Source of the DNA: Polaromonas sp. YR568
GTDB lineage: Bacteria; Pseudomonadota; Gammaproteobacteria; Burkholderiales; Burkholderiaceae_C
Length of the DNA: 36,194 bases
Assembly (NCBI GenBank): GCA_945878995.1
Contig: CAMCUN010000035.1
Location: forward strand, 1-36,194
Direction of reading: 5' to 3'
The position numbers and the translations under genes were made by a program. The notes beneath the pieces were generated by a model. The model had not been told where the DNA came from. It searched no databases and was given only the letters and a program-made list of their open reading frames with translations. Positions 7,580 through 15,782 of the stretch are shown here, piece after piece. Positions within the stretch are counted from its first letter, which is position 1, and the number at the start of each line of letters is the position of its first letter.

Positions 7580-9036
7580 CACATCCCGACCGCACCCCCG
7601 TCCTGGTGGGCATAGGCACCGCCACACAGCGCGAGGACGATTTCCGCCGCGCCCTCGAACCCATGGACCTGATGCTGCAGGCCGTCCGCGCCGCTGGTGC
7701 GGACACGGGCTCGGCAGGCGCGCTGGCGGGCACGCAATGGATCGCGGTGCCCCGCGGGCGCTGGCGCTATACCAACCCGGCTGGCGAGATTGCGCGCAGC
7801 GTGGGTGCCACCGGCGCGCGCACCGTGCTCACCAGCGTTGGCGTGCTGCAGCAGACCCTGATCGGCGAGGCATGCGGTCGCATCGCCCGCGGGGAAGCCC
7901 ACACGACCCTGGTGGCCGGCGCCGACACCGGTCACAGGCTGCTTCGCGCCAAAATCGCTGGAGAGCGTGCCAGCGAGCGCAGCGAACAAGGTGCCCCCGA
8001 CGACTTCTGGCAGCCCAAAGAAGAGCTACGGCATCCGGTGGAGATCCGCGCCGGACTGAACATGCCCGTAGGGCTGTACGCCCTCATGGAAAGTGCCTTC
8101 CGACATGCCCGGGGCTGGGGCCTGGACGAACACCGCGAACGGCTCGCGAAATTGGTTATTCAATTTAGCGCTGTGGCCTCAGACAACCCCGAGGCCTGGT
8201 CCCGTCGCACGGTGCAGGCCGAGGAGGTACGCGAGAGCGGCCCGCGCAATCCCTTGCAGGCCTTCCCCTACAACCGCTTCCACTGCTCCTCATGGAGTGT
8301 GGACCAGGCGGCAGCTCTGCTGTTTTGCTCGGTCAGTCAGGCGCGGACCCTGGGCATAGCGCCCGAGCGCTGGATCTACCCCCTGGCCAGCACGGAATCG
8401 AACCACATGGTGGCGGTCTCCGCGCGGGCCCGCCTAGATGAATGCGTAGGCGCACGCGTCGCCGGCCAGGCCGCGCTGGACCATGCCGGCCTGCGGCCCG
8501 AAGCGCTGGACCTGACCGAGCTCTACAGCTGCTTTCCGATTGCCGTGGAGGCCTACGCGCAGGCGCTAGGCCTGTCCCTGAACCGTCCGCTGACGGTGAC
8601 AGGCGGCATGAACTTCGCCGGTGGCCCCTACAACAACTACCTTTTCCAGAGCACCGCGCGCACAGCGCGGCTGCTGCGCGAAGGACATGGCCGCAGCGCC
8701 CTAGTTTCCTGTGTATCGGGTGTGTTGACCAAGCAGGGCTTCGGCCTGTGGTCGCGCGAGCCTGGCCCTGGCTTCCTGCAGCAGGACTTCAGCGAGCAGG
8801 TGGCCCGGGAGCTGGCCACCTTGCCCGTGATCGAGGAGCACCAGGGCCCGGCCCGGGTGGCCGGCTGCACCGTGCTGCCCGAGGCCGAGGGGCGCTTGCG
8901 CGGCCTGCTGCTGGTCGACACGCCGCAGGCGCAGCGAGTGCTGGCCTGGACGCACAACGAATCACTCATCGGGGCTCTGCAAAGCGAGGAGTTCGTGGGC
9001 CGCACGGTTCAGGTGCAAGGCCATGAGGTTCACTGA
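7576..9036 (+). CDS. Thiolase-like protein (SCP2/acetyl-CoA acetyltransferase-like), likely without the classical nucleophile
   Basis: The open frame reaches far upstream inside the IclR gene, but the start is most likely the ATG at 7576, which overlaps the IclR stop and begins MTHPDRTPVLVGIGTATQRE, giving 486 residues. RTPVLVGIGTA is the usual thiolase-fold opening. At the position of the nucleophilic cysteine the sequence reads TSVGVLQQTLIGEACGR, where Gly or Leu replaces it. Later motifs are LTELYSCFPIAVEAYAQ in place of NEAF, GGMNFAGGPYNNY in place of the GHP loop, and SCVSGVLTKQGFG in place of the last cysteine loop. These substitutions match a non-classical thiolase group seen beside acyl-CoA ligases in side-chain degradation clusters. 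It may be an aldolase or lyase partner, or a thiolase using another residue. It closes the operon, and no terminator hairpin was recognised after it. Confidence 0.85.
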   Translation: MTHPDRTPVLVGIGTATQREDDFRRALEPMDLMLQAVRAAGADTGSAGALAGTQWIAVPRGRWRYTNPAGEIARSVGATGARTVLTSVGVLQQTLIGEACGRIARGEAHTTLVAGADTGHRLLRAKIAGERASERSEQGAPDDFWQPKEELRHPVEIRAGLNMPVGLYALMESAFRHARGWGLDEHRERLAKLVIQFSAVASDNPEAWSRRTVQAEEVRESGPRNPLQAFPYNRFHCSSWSVDQAAALLFCSVSQARTLGIAPERWIYPLASTESNHMVAVSARARLDECVGARVAGQAALDHAGLRPEALDLTELYSCFPIAVEAYAQALGLSLNRPLTVTGGMNFAGGPYNNYLFQSTARTARLLREGHGRSALVSCVSGVLTKQGFGLWSREPGPGFLQQDFSEQVARELATLPVIEEHQGPARVAGCTVLPEAEGRLRGLLLVDTPQAQRVLAWTHNESLIGALQSEEFVGRTVQVQGHEVH

Positions 9037-9338
9037 AATGGACGCGCGGCTCAGGCGAATGACATGGACATCATTAAGAAAGACGATTTTGTGCTCAGGC
9101 GTAGGGTTAACCTTCATTTCTTCTAAATGTTAATGTTAATGACAATATGCGTAACAAATGCCATGATTTACTCATGTCAACGCTCAACATTACACCGTGC
9201 ATTAACCACGGCAAGAAAGCCAGGTTTGGCGATGGCTATCTGGGCGTATTGAAGGCTTGCTCAGTAACAGCGCGTTGGGACACAAACGATCCGACTTCGA
9301 AGAGAACCTCTGAAATCCGTCAGTCCTAAGGAGTCAAC
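9037..9338. other. Intergenic region between two catabolic units
   Basis: About 300 bases that are more AT-rich than the neighbours. It holds GTTAAC at 9106-9111 and a tandem GTTAATGTTAAT at 9129-9140, repeated half-site-like elements that might belong to a promoter or operator. A 60-codon open frame at 9147-9329 has no ribosome site or recognisable similarity and is probably not a gene. A strong AAGGAG site just before 9339 belongs to the following Bug gene. Confidence 0.4.
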
Positions 9339-10298
9339 ATGATTAGCCACGCCCGAGTAGCCTTTGCCACCATCGCGCTTTTAATCTTTGGTAGTGCTCA
9401 CGCGCAGTACCCCGAAAAGCCGATCAGGATAGTGGTGCCTTTTGTCCCCGGCGGCGTGTCTGACGTCGTGGCGCGCATGGTCGCCCTCAAGATCACCGAA
9501 CAGACCGGCAAGGCTTTTTTGGTGGAAAACCGTGGTGGCGCGGGCGGACGTATAGGTTATGAGGCCGGTGCAAAAGCAACTCCTGACGGCTACACCATCA
9601 CCGCCACCGATGCCACTTACACGATGTTGCCGGGCCTTTTCGGCAACAAACTCCCCTGGGAGCATAGTGACCTGACGCCAATCCTGCTGATCGCGCAGAT
9701 GCCGTTTGTGATTGTGTCCAAGAGCGACAGCAAGAATAAGACCTTGCCCGATTTAATTTCGCAGGCAAAGGCGAATCCCCAAAAGATCAATTACGGTAGT
9801 TCCGGCAATGGAGGCGTAAATCATCTGGTGACCGAATTGTTTTCGCGAAGCGCCGGCATTGCGATGCAGCAAATCCCCTATAAGGGCATGGGCGATGCCG
9901 TAGCCGGCCTGCTCGGCGACCAGGTGGATGTGCTGGTGACCGCAATACCAACCGGTCTGCCGCATGTCAGGGGCGGCAAGATGACGGCTCTGGCGGTGAC
10001 GTCTGCAAAGAGGTCCACTGCGGCGCCGCAGATTCCGACCGCATCGGAGCAAGGCGTGCCTTTTGTTTCTAACAACTGGGTCGGATTCACCGTTCCCAGG
10101 GGCGCGCCTCGCGAAGCATACGAATGGCTGACCAAGAGCGTGACGGCGGCAATGGCTGCGCCGGACCTGATTGCGCGCATCCACGCGATGGGCGCTGAAC
10201 CTAACCTGTTGGTCGGAGACGAGTACGGCAAGATGATCCAGAGCGAGACTGCGCGCTGGACCGAAGTGATTAGGGCCGCCGGCATCAAGGTTGAATAA
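9339..10298 (+). CDS. Periplasmic binding protein of the Bug/TctC family
   Basis: A 319-residue Bug receptor. The signal peptide is about residues 1-22 (MISHARVAFATIALLIFGSAHA), and the mature chain begins QYPEKPIRIVVPFVPGGVSDV. Family motifs are VENRGGAGGRIGYEAGAKATPDGYT, KANPQKINYGSSGNGGVNHL and MQQIPYKGMGDAVAGLLGD, with the usual PTASEQGVPF loop near the end. The ribosome site AAGGAG lies 7 bases before the ATG. It is followed after 12 bases by the MmgE/PrpD gene, so the pair likely forms a unit in which the receptor captures the acid that the second protein processes. No membrane transporter subunits are nearby. The protein is clearly distinct from the Bug protein at 5709, so this is not a recent tandem copy. 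Confidence 0.92.
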   Translation: MISHARVAFATIALLIFGSAHAQYPEKPIRIVVPFVPGGVSDVVARMVALKITEQTGKAFLVENRGGAGGRIGYEAGAKATPDGYTITATDATYTMLPGLFGNKLPWEHSDLTPILLIAQMPFVIVSKSDSKNKTLPDLISQAKANPQKINYGSSGNGGVNHLVTELFSRSAGIAMQQIPYKGMGDAVAGLLGDQVDVLVTAIPTGLPHVRGGKMTALAVTSAKRSTAAPQIPTASEQGVPFVSNNWVGFTVPRGAPREAYEWLTKSVTAAMAAPDLIARIHAMGAEPNLLVGDEYGKMIQSETARWTEVIRAAGIKVE

Positions 10299-10310
10299 GT
10301 CACGCCTATC

Positions 10311-11666
10311 ATGAGTATCGCCTCAGAACTTGCACTTTTTGTCACCTCAACCCCGACGGAAAATTTGCCTGTTCTCGCTCTTGAGCGCGCCAAGATGAGC
10401 CTTGCGAGCACGGTGGCAAGCGCTGCCACCGGTTTTACTATTCCATCGGCTCGAATGATTCGTTCTATCGAGAAGGAAAACGGCGGGGCTGCGCAAGCCA
10501 CCCTCTGGTTTGACGGCGCGAAACTTTCGGTGGCCTGCGCTGCACGCGTGAACGCAGTGGCTAGTGATGCAGCCGCTTCCGATGACAGCGATATGCGCAG
10601 CATCGCTCACATCGGCACCATCGTTTCGACTGCTTCAATAGCGATAGCGGAGCAACGAGGGCGTAACGGTCGGGACGTGCTCGGCGCCATGGTACTGGGC
10701 TACGAGATCGCTGGGCGCATCGACGAGGCGCTCACACCCGGGCGCATGCAGCGCGGCTTTCATGGCTCGGTCTCGACGGTGTTCGGCGCTGCAGTCGCCG
10801 CCGGAAGGCTGCTGGACCTGACGGCCACGCAGATGACGCATGCAATCGCGCTAGCCGCCACATCGATCGGTGGGCTGGCGATTGCGGCCGACACAAGTTG
10901 TGCACGCGAATATCACGCCGGTTTATCGGCGCTGCTCGGCACTAATGCAGCCCTTGCCGCCGCGCGCGGGTTCATGTCTGAAGAAAATTCACTCGAAGCG
11001 CCGCGCGGTTTTTTCCAGGCGCTTGGAGGACAGGCGATTGAAGATGTGACTGCCGGCCTGGGCGATTCCTGGGACATAGTGACCGACATGGCCATCAAGC
11101 TGATGCCGGGCGGGCACCCGTTTCACGCGATTGCCGAGGCCGCCGCCGGCGCGGCCATAGCCGGCAATGTTGACCCCCGTGACGTTGAAAAAATCACTAT
11201 CTCGGCCGCACAAATGCGCGATTGGGGCAATAAGACACATCCGCGCGACTTGGTCGGCGCCGCTCACAGCGTGGTCTATTTCGTCGCTGCCTCAGTAGCC
11301 GACCGCCGTTTTGACTGGGAGCACATGACCGAAGCAAAGATGAATGACCCTTTGATCGCAGCCCTACAGGACAAGGTGGAGTTTGATCAAAACCCGGCTC
11401 CGCTTCCAGACCGCTTTACGCACCGCCATGGCGGCAGTGTCACGATCCAGACCCGTTCAGGCGGTCTATTTACTAACACTTGCAAATCGCCACGCGGCTC
11501 GGGCGCACGTGGCATCGAGTGGAGCGACGTCGATGCAAAGTACCGTTACCTCACCTTAAAGTCAGGTCTCGCCGCTTCGCGCACAGCGGAAAGCCTTGAG
11601 GTGATTCACGGCTTCGAAAACCTAGTGTCAATGTCGAGATTTACCAAACTTCTGCAAGTCGAATAG
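10311..11666 (+). CDS. MmgE/PrpD family protein
   Basis: A 451-residue protein, normal length for the family that includes 2-methylcitrate dehydratase (PrpD), cis-aconitate decarboxylase and iminodisuccinate epimerase-like enzymes. Recognisable segments are GRNGRDVLGAMVLGYEIAGRI, FHGSVSTVFGAAVAAGRLLDL and IALAATSIGGL in the helical domain. The segments IKLMPGGHPFHAIAEAA and HPRDLVGAAHSVVYFVAASV contain the conserved lid and active-site surroundings. The ATG follows the Bug stop by 12 bases and has a poor ribosome site, so coupling is likely. Family members act on small di- and tricarboxylates, which matches the ligand class of Bug receptors. The exact substrate cannot be told from sequence. 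The gene is of the GC-rich background and lies just before mobile-element debris. Confidence 0.88.
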   Translation: MSIASELALFVTSTPTENLPVLALERAKMSLASTVASAATGFTIPSARMIRSIEKENGGAAQATLWFDGAKLSVACAARVNAVASDAAASDDSDMRSIAHIGTIVSTASIAIAEQRGRNGRDVLGAMVLGYEIAGRIDEALTPGRMQRGFHGSVSTVFGAAVAAGRLLDLTATQMTHAIALAATSIGGLAIAADTSCAREYHAGLSALLGTNAALAAARGFMSEENSLEAPRGFFQALGGQAIEDVTAGLGDSWDIVTDMAIKLMPGGHPFHAIAEAAAGAAIAGNVDPRDVEKITISAAQMRDWGNKTHPRDLVGAAHSVVYFVAASVADRRFDWEHMTEAKMNDPLIAALQDKVEFDQNPAPLPDRFTHRHGGSVTIQTRSGGLFTNTCKSPRGSGARGIEWSDVDAKYRYLTLKSGLAASRTAESLEVIHGFENLVSMSRFTKLLQVE

Positions 11667-11716
11667 CAGAACCAAACACTTGAAGTTAACTCACGCCGAT
11701 TGACATCTTTCACCTG

Positions 11717-11938
11717 TCAGTCCATCAATATCTTGTAGACCACCTGGGTGGAGCCCATCACAAAGTACACCGTCTTGCCCACCGACATGAGTTGGGTGGG
11801 CGCGGTCTCTAGCAGCAGAGTTGAACGCTTGGTGGTGGCGTTCCAGCTGGAGAGGGCTGATTGCACTCGCTCCAACTTTTCCCGGTACTTCGGGTCGTTG
11901 CTGGTTAGGACCTCCTTTGATGTCCGCTCGTTTGGCAT
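11717..11938 (-). CDS. Small hypothetical protein, possibly mobile-element debris
   Basis: A minus-strand frame of about 73 residues starting at the ATG at 11938 (MPNERTSKEVLTSNDPKYRE). The upstream in-frame TTG at 11950 is less likely. The composition is protein-like, with a charged amphipathic first half and a hydrophobic end (VGKTVYFVMGSTQVVYKIL), but I do not recognise a family. It lies head to head with the truncated ATPase at 12007. Plus-strand frames over the same bases are also open, so coding is not certain. Confidence 0.3.
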   Translation of the reverse strand: MPNERTSKEVLTSNDPKYREKLERVQSALSSWNATTKRSTLLLETAPTQLMSVGKTVYFVMGSTQVVYKILMD

Positions 11939-12006
11939 CAACGCAACCAATCTTTCAGGGCAACTCGACCGGCTTCGGCCGTTTTTTAACCCTGAAGGAG
12001 GAAGCG

Positions 12007-12282
12007 ATGATGAAGACTATCAAAGAGCTGTTCGGCGTTGGCCCTGCAGCTCCCATTCAATGCCCAGATAGTGATGGACCGTTTGTGCCTGCTGCTGACC
12101 TGTCGTACCAATTTTGCGAAAAGTTGGTACGCCGCTTGTTGCTCTGGCATGGCGGAATAGCCGGACGCAATCTGCTGGTGCAAGGCCCTACCGGTTCAGG
12201 TAAGTCCTCCCTCATCGAGCAGTTCTGCAACCGGTTGGGGATTGCCTTTTTACGAGGGCGATGCCCCGCAAAACAGCGATGA
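12007..12282 (+). pseudogene. Truncated AAA-type (MoxR/dynein-like) ATPase, mobile-element remnant
   Basis: A very good ribosome site (AAGGAGG, 11995-12001) precedes ATGATG at 12007. The product starts MMKTIKELFGVG and has a Walker A motif in LLVQGPTGSGKSSLIEQFCNRLG, about 60-80 residues in. The frame then stops at 12282 after about 91 residues, before any Walker B, sensor or arginine-finger region. Family members are roughly 300 residues or more. Other frames stay open for a short distance after the break (for example AMPRKTAMMQRLRDLFLDEV), suggesting a frameshift or a deletion junction. ATPases with this N-terminal arrangement occur in integrative conjugative elements beside CobT-like or VWA genes. 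That family assignment rests on recall, not on a search. It marks the left border of the AT-rich cassette. Confidence 0.6.
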
Positions 12283-12663
12283 TGCAGCGGCTGAGAGACC
12301 TGTTTTTAGATGAAGTTGATTGCAAATAATTTTCATCATAAAAGCAAAGAAAAGTCACTGGGGTGGGCCGCGCATCGTGAACAGCGCCTTCGTTGTAAAG
12401 CAAAAAATTTTAAATAAACAAAATAAATAGCTGAGATTAGCATATTTAAATATTGCTATTTACTTAAAATATTAAAAAACTTAATTCCATAAAATAATAT
12501 TTAATAAAATTATATTAAAAGATACATAAAAATTAAATAAAAAAGATTGTCTAGATCATTTACCCGTTTGTAGGGAAAACCATTATAGCTTAGTCTAAAT
12601 TTTTTACCTATTATTGAATTTTACTGATGTGATCTTTAAAGTTTTTATTTTTGGAGTTTATTT
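12283..12663. other. AT-rich intergenic boundary region
   Basis: After the broken ATPase the composition changes sharply: from about 12400 to 12660 the sequence is almost entirely A and T, with many short poly-A and poly-T runs. No gene was seen. AGATTGTC at about 12544 matches a half-site of the inverted repeat at 30189-30215, which may be chance. A weak promoter-like TTATAG occurs near 12583. GGAG shortly before 12664 is the ribosome site of the next gene. Confidence 0.5.
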
Positions 12664-13641
12664 ATGAATTACAAATTGAAAGTTACTGGTTTCCTGTTGT
12701 CAATCACATTGTCTTTCGCGCCCACCATCACTTTTGGGCAGGCTTATCCAGTAAAGCCAATTAAAATAATAAATACCTTCTCCCCAGGCAGTGTCATTGA
12801 TATTACAGCAAGGACTATTTCACAAAAACTTTCAGAACGCTGGGGGCAGCAGGTAACTGTTGAGAACCGACCTGGAGGTGGCGGAACTGGGTCAGTCGGC
12901 ACTGACTTTGCAGCTAAAAGTCCACCTGATGGTTATACTTGGCTTCTTGCACCTAATAGTGCAATGATAATAAGTCCTCACTTTGTTAAAACACCGTTCG
13001 ATGTATTTAAAGACTTTATTCCAGTAGGACAAATTGCAACTACTCCTTTTTTGTTGGTTGTAAGTACCCAGATTCCAGTTCGCACTGTCCAAGAACTTAT
13101 CGACTACGCAAAAGCTAATCCCGGAAAAATCAATTACGGATCGTCTGGTAACGGTTCTCCCCAGCACTTAGGAGGTGAGTTGCTTAAACGTGCGGGTGGT
13201 TTCGATATGGCTCACATTCCGTACAAAGGCGCTGCACTATCTATCACGGATCTGATAGGGGGAAGATTACAGGTTTTTGTTGGTGCAGCCGGCTCACTAT
13301 TACCACACATTAGAGAAGGAAAAATACGATTAATAGCTAGTGCCGGAAATAAGAGGTTAGCTAGGTTTCCCGATGTACCTACTATCGCAGAAACTCTTCC
13401 AGGTGTTGAAGTTGATGCATGGTTGGGTATATTTTTGCCAACCGGTACTCCAAGAGAGTTGGTACTAAAAATAAATGCAGACGTGGCTGATGTTCTGAGT
13501 GTGGCTGAGACTCGCACTGCACTATCAAATCAAGGAATCGAAACGGCTGTTGGTTCTTCTGAAGCTCTCGCGGAGTTGATGAAAACTGACTTTAATCGCT
13601 GGGGCCGTGTGATTCGCGAAGCTAATATCAAAGCTGATTAA
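12664..13641 (+). CDS. Periplasmic binding protein of the Bug/TctC family, AT-rich copy
   Basis: A 325-residue Bug receptor with a signal peptide ending near residue 25 (LLSITLSFAPTITFGQA) and mature start YPVKPIKIINTFSPGSVIDI. Family motifs are VENRPGGGGTGSVGTDFAAKSPPDGYT, ANPGKINYGSSGNGSPQHL and MAHIPYKGAALSITDLIGG, and it ends WGRVIREANIKAD. Ribosome site GGAG lies a few bases upstream. Codon use is strongly AT-biased, unlike the other Bug genes here, which supports separate acquisition of the cassette. It precedes the Rieske oxygenase genes in the same direction, so an aromatic or other cyclic acid is a reasonable ligand guess. No transporter membrane subunits are adjacent. Confidence 0.92.
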   Translation: MNYKLKVTGFLLSITLSFAPTITFGQAYPVKPIKIINTFSPGSVIDITARTISQKLSERWGQQVTVENRPGGGGTGSVGTDFAAKSPPDGYTWLLAPNSAMIISPHFVKTPFDVFKDFIPVGQIATTPFLLVVSTQIPVRTVQELIDYAKANPGKINYGSSGNGSPQHLGGELLKRAGGFDMAHIPYKGAALSITDLIGGRLQVFVGAAGSLLPHIREGKIRLIASAGNKRLARFPDVPTIAETLPGVEVDAWLGIFLPTGTPRELVLKINADVADVLSVAETRTALSNQGIETAVGSSEALAELMKTDFNRWGRVIREANIKAD

Positions 13642-13760
13642 TGAGTTATTTTCTACTGCAATGTACGTGACATGATGCGATGCACCACAAGACACAAAAA
13701 ATCATTTAACCAATCTAGAAATTTCTGATATAAATGCACAATGCTGTTTTGCGGAAAATC

Positions 13761-13799
13761 TTGCCAAACAAAGTGCTATTTATATACACTAAATTTAGT
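13761..13799 (+). promoter_or_regulatory. Candidate promoter and 12-bp palindrome before the Rieske oxygenase genes
   Basis: TTGCCA (13761-13766) and TATACA (13783-13788) are separated by 16 bases, an acceptable sigma-70 arrangement. A perfect palindrome ACTAAATTTAGT occupies 13788-13799 directly after the -10 box, where a repressor would block transcription. In such AT-rich DNA, promoter-like and palindromic matches arise easily by chance, so this is tentative. Confidence 0.35.
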
Positions 13800-13850
13800 T
13801 ATGAGATGATATATTTCTTTTTATAATATTTTAACTTTATAGGATTATTT

Positions 13851-15179
13851 GTGACCCAATTAAATGAAAATAATAGCGAATCAGTTGCTATAACAGACGA
13901 AACTTTACGAGGGCTTGTCGCTTCAGATCGCGTGAATCGTCGAATTTATCTCGATCAGGCGATATTTGATTTAGAAATTGATCGTATCTTTGGGCGCGCT
14001 TGGCTTCTCGTTGGGCATGAAAGTCAAGTTCCTTCATCAGGGGATTTTTTTTGCACTACTCTAGGCCGGTCGCCTGTAGTAATGGTTCGTGCGGAAACAG
14101 GACAGGTGAATGTAATACATAACCGCTGCGGACATCGCGGTGCAAAAGTAGTCAATACATTAAGTGGTAACAACAAACGATTTCGTTGTATGTACCACAG
14201 TTGGTCTTACAACCTTGACGGAAGCCTATCAAGTGTTCCCTTAAGGGATGGTTTCCCTTCAGATTTTGATCTTAAAGACCGCTCGCGCGGCATGGCTAGC
14301 TTACCTTGCGTAGAGATTTATCGTGGTTTCGTTTTTGCAAAAATGAATGCGTCGGGCCCCACTTTGCTTGAGCATCTAGGTGACGCTCGGTTTGCAATGG
14401 ATGAAATCGCGGATAGGTCGCCTGTTGGTGAACTTGAAGTGTGTGGGGGCATGCACCGCTACTATTTTAAGGGAAACTGGAAACATCAAATCGAAAACCT
14501 TGCGGATCAATACCATGCTCCTTTCAGTCACGAGTCTTCTGTGACGCCAGATGGTTACCAATTCAGTCGTCGTCCAGGGGAGAAAGGTACCCGAATAAAA
14601 ATGCTCAACAAGGATGGAACTCCTGGAACCGAGTCAAAAGGGCAATGGTGGTTCCCTTGGGGGCATAACGCTTGTGGAGCGCAGACGACTGATGGCGACC
14701 AAGGAGGCGAAGCATTTGATCGGTACCGCTCCGAGCTCGAGCGACTAAAAGGTGTTGAGCAGGCACGAGATCTGCTAACACACAAACGACATCTAGCCTT
14801 TTTTTACCCCAACTTTGATCTTCACATCTTGGCACAAGCAATTCGAGTTGTGCGTCCCATCAGCGTTAATCTGACTGAAGTGCAAATATTTCCGATCAAG
14901 CTCAAGGGTGCTCCTGAACAAATGTTCAGCGACACAGTGCGCCTGCTAAATTTAACGCACTCATGCTCATCGTTAGCCCAAACCGACGATGTTGAGGCGT
15001 TCGAAAGGATCCAAACTGGCTTGCAAGGTCGTTCTGGAGAGTGGATTCGCATTCAGCGCGCAATTGATCGCGACGTTCCCGACAAAGAACGCGGCGGCAT
15101 GCTTGGTCCGCAATTTACAGAAGCTGCGATTCGAAATCAACATACCGCCTGGGTTAAATATATGGCTGATTGGCAGTAA
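13851..15179 (+). CDS. Rieske ring-hydroxylating oxygenase, alpha (catalytic) subunit
   Basis: A 442-residue terminal oxygenase subunit that inserts oxygen into an aromatic ring. The Rieske [2Fe-2S] ligands are C93-x-H95 in NRCGHRGA and C113-x2-H116 in RCMYHSWSY. The mononuclear iron site is ENLADQYHAPFSH, giving H222 and H227 with the bridging D219. The third ligand is D379 or D380 in AQTDDVEAFERIQ. Length fits group II-III alpha subunits acting on benzoate- or salicylate-like or polycyclic substrates. The start is a GTG at 13851 with AGGA upstream. The beta subunit follows almost at once. No ferredoxin or reductase gene lies nearby, so electrons must come from partners encoded elsewhere. 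Codon use is AT-rich like the rest of the cassette. Confidence 0.92.
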   Translation: MTQLNENNSESVAITDETLRGLVASDRVNRRIYLDQAIFDLEIDRIFGRAWLLVGHESQVPSSGDFFCTTLGRSPVVMVRAETGQVNVIHNRCGHRGAKVVNTLSGNNKRFRCMYHSWSYNLDGSLSSVPLRDGFPSDFDLKDRSRGMASLPCVEIYRGFVFAKMNASGPTLLEHLGDARFAMDEIADRSPVGELEVCGGMHRYYFKGNWKHQIENLADQYHAPFSHESSVTPDGYQFSRRPGEKGTRIKMLNKDGTPGTESKGQWWFPWGHNACGAQTTDGDQGGEAFDRYRSELERLKGVEQARDLLTHKRHLAFFYPNFDLHILAQAIRVVRPISVNLTEVQIFPIKLKGAPEQMFSDTVRLLNLTHSCSSLAQTDDVEAFERIQTGLQGRSGEWIRIQRAIDRDVPDKERGGMLGPQFTEAAIRNQHTAWVKYMADWQ

Positions 15180-15192
15180 CTGGAGACTTGAC

Positions 15193-15705
15193 TTGTTGAT
15201 CTCAAAATTAGAATCTACGTGCCCCACGCCGATTGGGGTGGATGAAATATCGTCATTTGTTCATACTGAACTAGATTGCCTTGATCAGAGGCGTTTCGAA
15301 GACTGGATTTCACTTTTCACAGAAGATGGGTATTACTGGGCTCCTGTTGCTGCAGAGCAAAAAAGTCCTCTTGACCACGTATCGCTTTTTTACGATGATG
15401 TGCGCACAATGAAGCTCCGTGCTAACCGGTTGAGACATCCACGCATACATGTTCAGGATCCACCATCACGTACAGTTCATTTGGTATCAAATTTTCGTAA
15501 TTTTGAGACCATTAATAACGATTTAATAAAGTTTAGCTGTAATTTTGTTCTATTTGAGTTCCGTGCACCCCAGGGGCAGCATATTTACGGCGGCACTTAT
15601 ATTTATGGGTTGCGGCGAACACCTGACGGACTTCGAATCGAAGAAAAAAAGGTTTTACTTGTAAACTCAGAGGATATGTTTCCCTCTTTGTCGATCTGGT
15701 TCTGA
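15193..15705 (+). CDS. Rieske ring-hydroxylating oxygenase, beta subunit
   Basis: A protein of about 170 residues of the SnoaL-like beta-subunit family (alpha-beta cone fold), structural partner of the alpha subunit. Typical segments are EISSFVHTELDCLDQRRFEDWISLF, split here across the first helix, then DGYYWAPVAAEQ, SLFYDDVRTMKLRANRLRH and VHLVSNFRNFE. The open frame extends into the alpha gene, but the family start is near 15193. A TTG there follows GGAG (15182-15185) at suitable distance; a TTG at 15196 is equally possible. No ATG occurs in the right place. It starts 13 bases after the alpha stop, so the two subunits are co-translated. The C-terminus is complete (LLVNSEDMFPSLSIWF). Confidence 0.85.
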   Translation: MLISKLESTCPTPIGVDEISSFVHTELDCLDQRRFEDWISLFTEDGYYWAPVAAEQKSPLDHVSLFYDDVRTMKLRANRLRHPRIHVQDPPSRTVHLVSNFRNFETINNDLIKFSCNFVLFEFRAPQGQHIYGGTYIYGLRRTPDGLRIEEKKVLLVNSEDMFPSLSIWF

Positions 15706-15782
15706 AGAAAATGCGTCACTTGATTTGTATATAAAAAGTAGCAAAACTATTTTAGATGGCTAACCACTGAACGGGAAGAATC

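Noticed and set aside
9147..9329. 60-codon plus-strand frame in the intergenic region
   Set aside because: No ribosome site, no recognisable features, and it ends right before a well-supported gene.
14989..15192. Upstream extension of the oxygenase beta-subunit frame
   Set aside because: It overlaps the alpha-subunit C-terminus and has no beta-family similarity; a ribosome site precedes the TTG at 15193.
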